DNA of 49,870 nt, taken from the NCBI GenBank assembly GCA_025358725.1, contig JANYIT010000178.1, positions 1-49,870 of the forward strand. Reading direction: 5' to 3'. Each line of letters opens with the position of its first letter. The stretch's first letter is position 1. A model generated the notes under the pieces. It did not search any database, was not told where the DNA came from, and worked only from the letters and a program-made list of their open reading frames with translations. Shown here piece by piece: positions 48,786 to 49,870 of this stretch. Source of the DNA: Chamaesiphon sp. GL140_3_metabinner_129_sub (GTDB lineage: Bacteria; Cyanobacteriota; Cyanobacteriia; Cyanobacteriales; Chamaesiphonaceae). The translations under genes and the position numbers were made by a program.

Positions 48786-49870
48786 TTAATTGCTGGCAAA
48801 ATATGAAGTCTGTGGAGTAAAAGTTGAAGCATATCGGGCGATGCCGATCGTCACGCGCAGTTCATCTATATACCCTTTAAGCCAGCGACCATTGTTGTTA
48901 AAGGAAAGGCTAGTAGCTCCGACGATCAGATCGACAGTAGGATTGCCTAATACGCCAGGGTAAGAAGCCGCTCCCAATGGCACACCATCTACAAACATAT
49001 TGACTGTATTTGCCAACTTATCAACGCATAAAGCTAAGTGTTTAAATACAGTAGTAGCAGTGTTTAAGGTATAAGGCCAGTTAACTGTAAAACTATCGCT
49101 GACAAACTTAAATTCTTGAGTATTATGGTCATAAATCCAGTAATAGCCCAAGCTTGTAGCCGAATCGTACCGACCAACTAGACCACTTTGATTCAACAAA
49201 TTATTTGATGGATCGGGAGCCTGAATCAAAAATTGACCCTCAATCGTCGCACTATCACTACCTATATTTAGGGCGGTACCTGGAACCACAACAGCAGAAG
49301 CCCCACTGAACAGTGCCAGACTATGACTACCAAAAGCCTTAGTGTTAGACGAATAATTCACAGCAAACGGAAACCCAGATATTGCAGCTACTGGAGTGTT
49401 GTAGCCCTTGGCATCCACCAGAGTATTGTCAAAACGCAATAGCATCTTTGTCAGTAATGGATAAGGATCGGGAGTAGCGACCGTACCGCCAGCCCAATTA
49501 ACATCACCTTGCCCGTCGATACCAAGCGGAATATCCTCGCTGTAAACAGTCGCACTAATTGGAATTAAATCATTGATATAGCACTTGCCATACAAAACAG
49601 GCACCGCCAAACCCTGATAGCCTCGTGCTGCTGCTTGTCCCAATGTCTCCGAGTCAGCCTTGCGATTATCAGGTGTGGGAGTCAGAAGCTGGGATAATCC
49701 ATCCAAGACTAGCTTCGATCCGATCGCTCCAAATGTTGCGGCTGAAAGCAGAAAGCCACCAGGCACCAGGAATGAAAAAGCGATCAATGCCAACCCACCA
49801 ATAATTCGCCCGACCCCATCCCCCACTTCAATCCGTGGAGCTAGAATCAATCGATTGCTCTTAATTCGCA
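48786..49870 (-). CDS. Tail assembly protein I-like with LamG-type domain, start outside window
   Basis: The frame is open to the right edge (RIKSNRLILAPRIEVGDG), so the N-terminus is cut off; a TTG at 49850 is only an internal candidate. After the conserved glycine-rich hydrophobic segment (IIGGLALIAFSFLVPGGFLL; LVLDGLSQLLTPTPD), typical of lambda GpI, comes a domain of about 200 residues with LLRFDNTLVDAKG, TIEGQFLI, MFVDGVPLG and GYIDELRVTIGIARY. This is a LamG/concanavalin-like sugar-binding fold. The fusion would add a glycan-binding module to the tail tip. Confidence 0.8.
   Translation of the reverse strand, partial: RIKSNRLILAPRIEVGDGVGRIIGGLALIAFSFLVPGGFLLSAATFGAIGSKLVLDGLSQLLTPTPDNRKADSETLGQAAARGYQGLAVPVLYGKCYINDLIPISATVYSEDIPLGIDGQGDVNWAGGTVATPDPYPLLTKMLLRFDNTLVDAKGYNTPVAAISGFPFAVNYSSNTKAFGSHSLALFSGASAVVVPGTALNIGSDSATIEGQFLIQAPDPSNNLLNQSGLVGRYDSATSLGYYWIYDHNTQEFKFVSDSFTVNWPYTLNTATTVFKHLALCVDKLANTVNMFVDGVPLGAASYPGVLGNPTVDLIVGATSLSFNNNGRWLKGYIDELRVTIGIARYASTFTPQTSYFASN

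Noticed and set aside
1-49870. tRNA, rRNA or CRISPR arrays
   Set aside because: Reading both strands I saw no tRNA cloverleaf, rRNA signature or regularly spaced direct repeats; a covariance search would be needed to exclude a tRNA completely.

Overview
The base composition and gene content point to a cyanobacterium. CGATCG and the HIP1 octamer GCGATCGC recur throughout, there is a group 3 (SigF-like) sigma factor, an AAA/WD40-repeat NTPase and small proteins of cyanobacterial style. The genus cannot be fixed from the sequence; an epilithic or filamentous GATC-rich lineage such as Chamaesiphon is only a guess. No rRNA, tRNA or CRISPR array was seen.

Left block (1-4.6 kb, minus strand): a plasmid- or phage-replicon-like set made of a DUF932-like protein (cut by the window edge), an N6-adenine-type methyltransferase, a short SSB-like OB-fold protein, a DUF5895-type protein ending in an SSB-like acidic tip, and several unknown genes. 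Most have a clear Shine-Dalgarno sequence, and several are followed by their own intrinsic terminator. An IS630-family element (4895-5980) sits in a small gene; its transposase carries an in-frame stop and a frameshift. Next come host-like metabolic genes: a LysR regulator divergent from a fused HyuA/HyuB 5-oxoprolinase with a long inverted-repeat operator between them. After these are a secreted protein, an IS5-like transposase remnant and a 1218-aa AAA/WD40 membrane NTPase.

Prophage (about 15.5 kb to beyond the right edge): a mosaic Mu-like transposable phage. A rightward module (15.97-18.58 kb) encodes an AntA/AntB-type antirepressor, RusA resolvase, a second regulator behind a structured leader, and a SWIM zinc-finger protein. 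The main programme runs leftward. The XRE repressor (43.06 kb, plus strand) faces the early operon across two near-identical promoters (TTGACA-N17-TAATAT) with three operator half-sites between them. The early operon holds many small genes, a MuA-type DDE transposase, a GIY-YIG protein, a MuB-like ATPase, a ParB-like protein and DnaB helicase. The head operon follows: portal, small genes, a papain-like C39-type protein, a head-morphogenesis protein, a sigma factor, a protease, coiled-coil proteins, a capsid with a long N-terminal extension, and Mu gp28-like terminase. A Mor-family activator lies on the plus strand within it. Lambda-like tail-tip genes (GpJ, GpI fused to LamG) lie on the other side of the repressor, separated from it by small exported or membrane genes.

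Two TnpB-only IS200/IS605-type elements (29376-30813 and 44976-46381) are inserted in prophage genes. Both are flanked by TTTA on the left and end in TTCA on the right, and removing the first restores a BRO-N antirepressor in frame.

The most unusual observations are the recurring TGCATCTACC junction element in the early operon, the C4-like leader at 17.5 kb, the sigma factor inside the head operon, and a prophage whose transposase and immunity region lie internally between head and tail modules.
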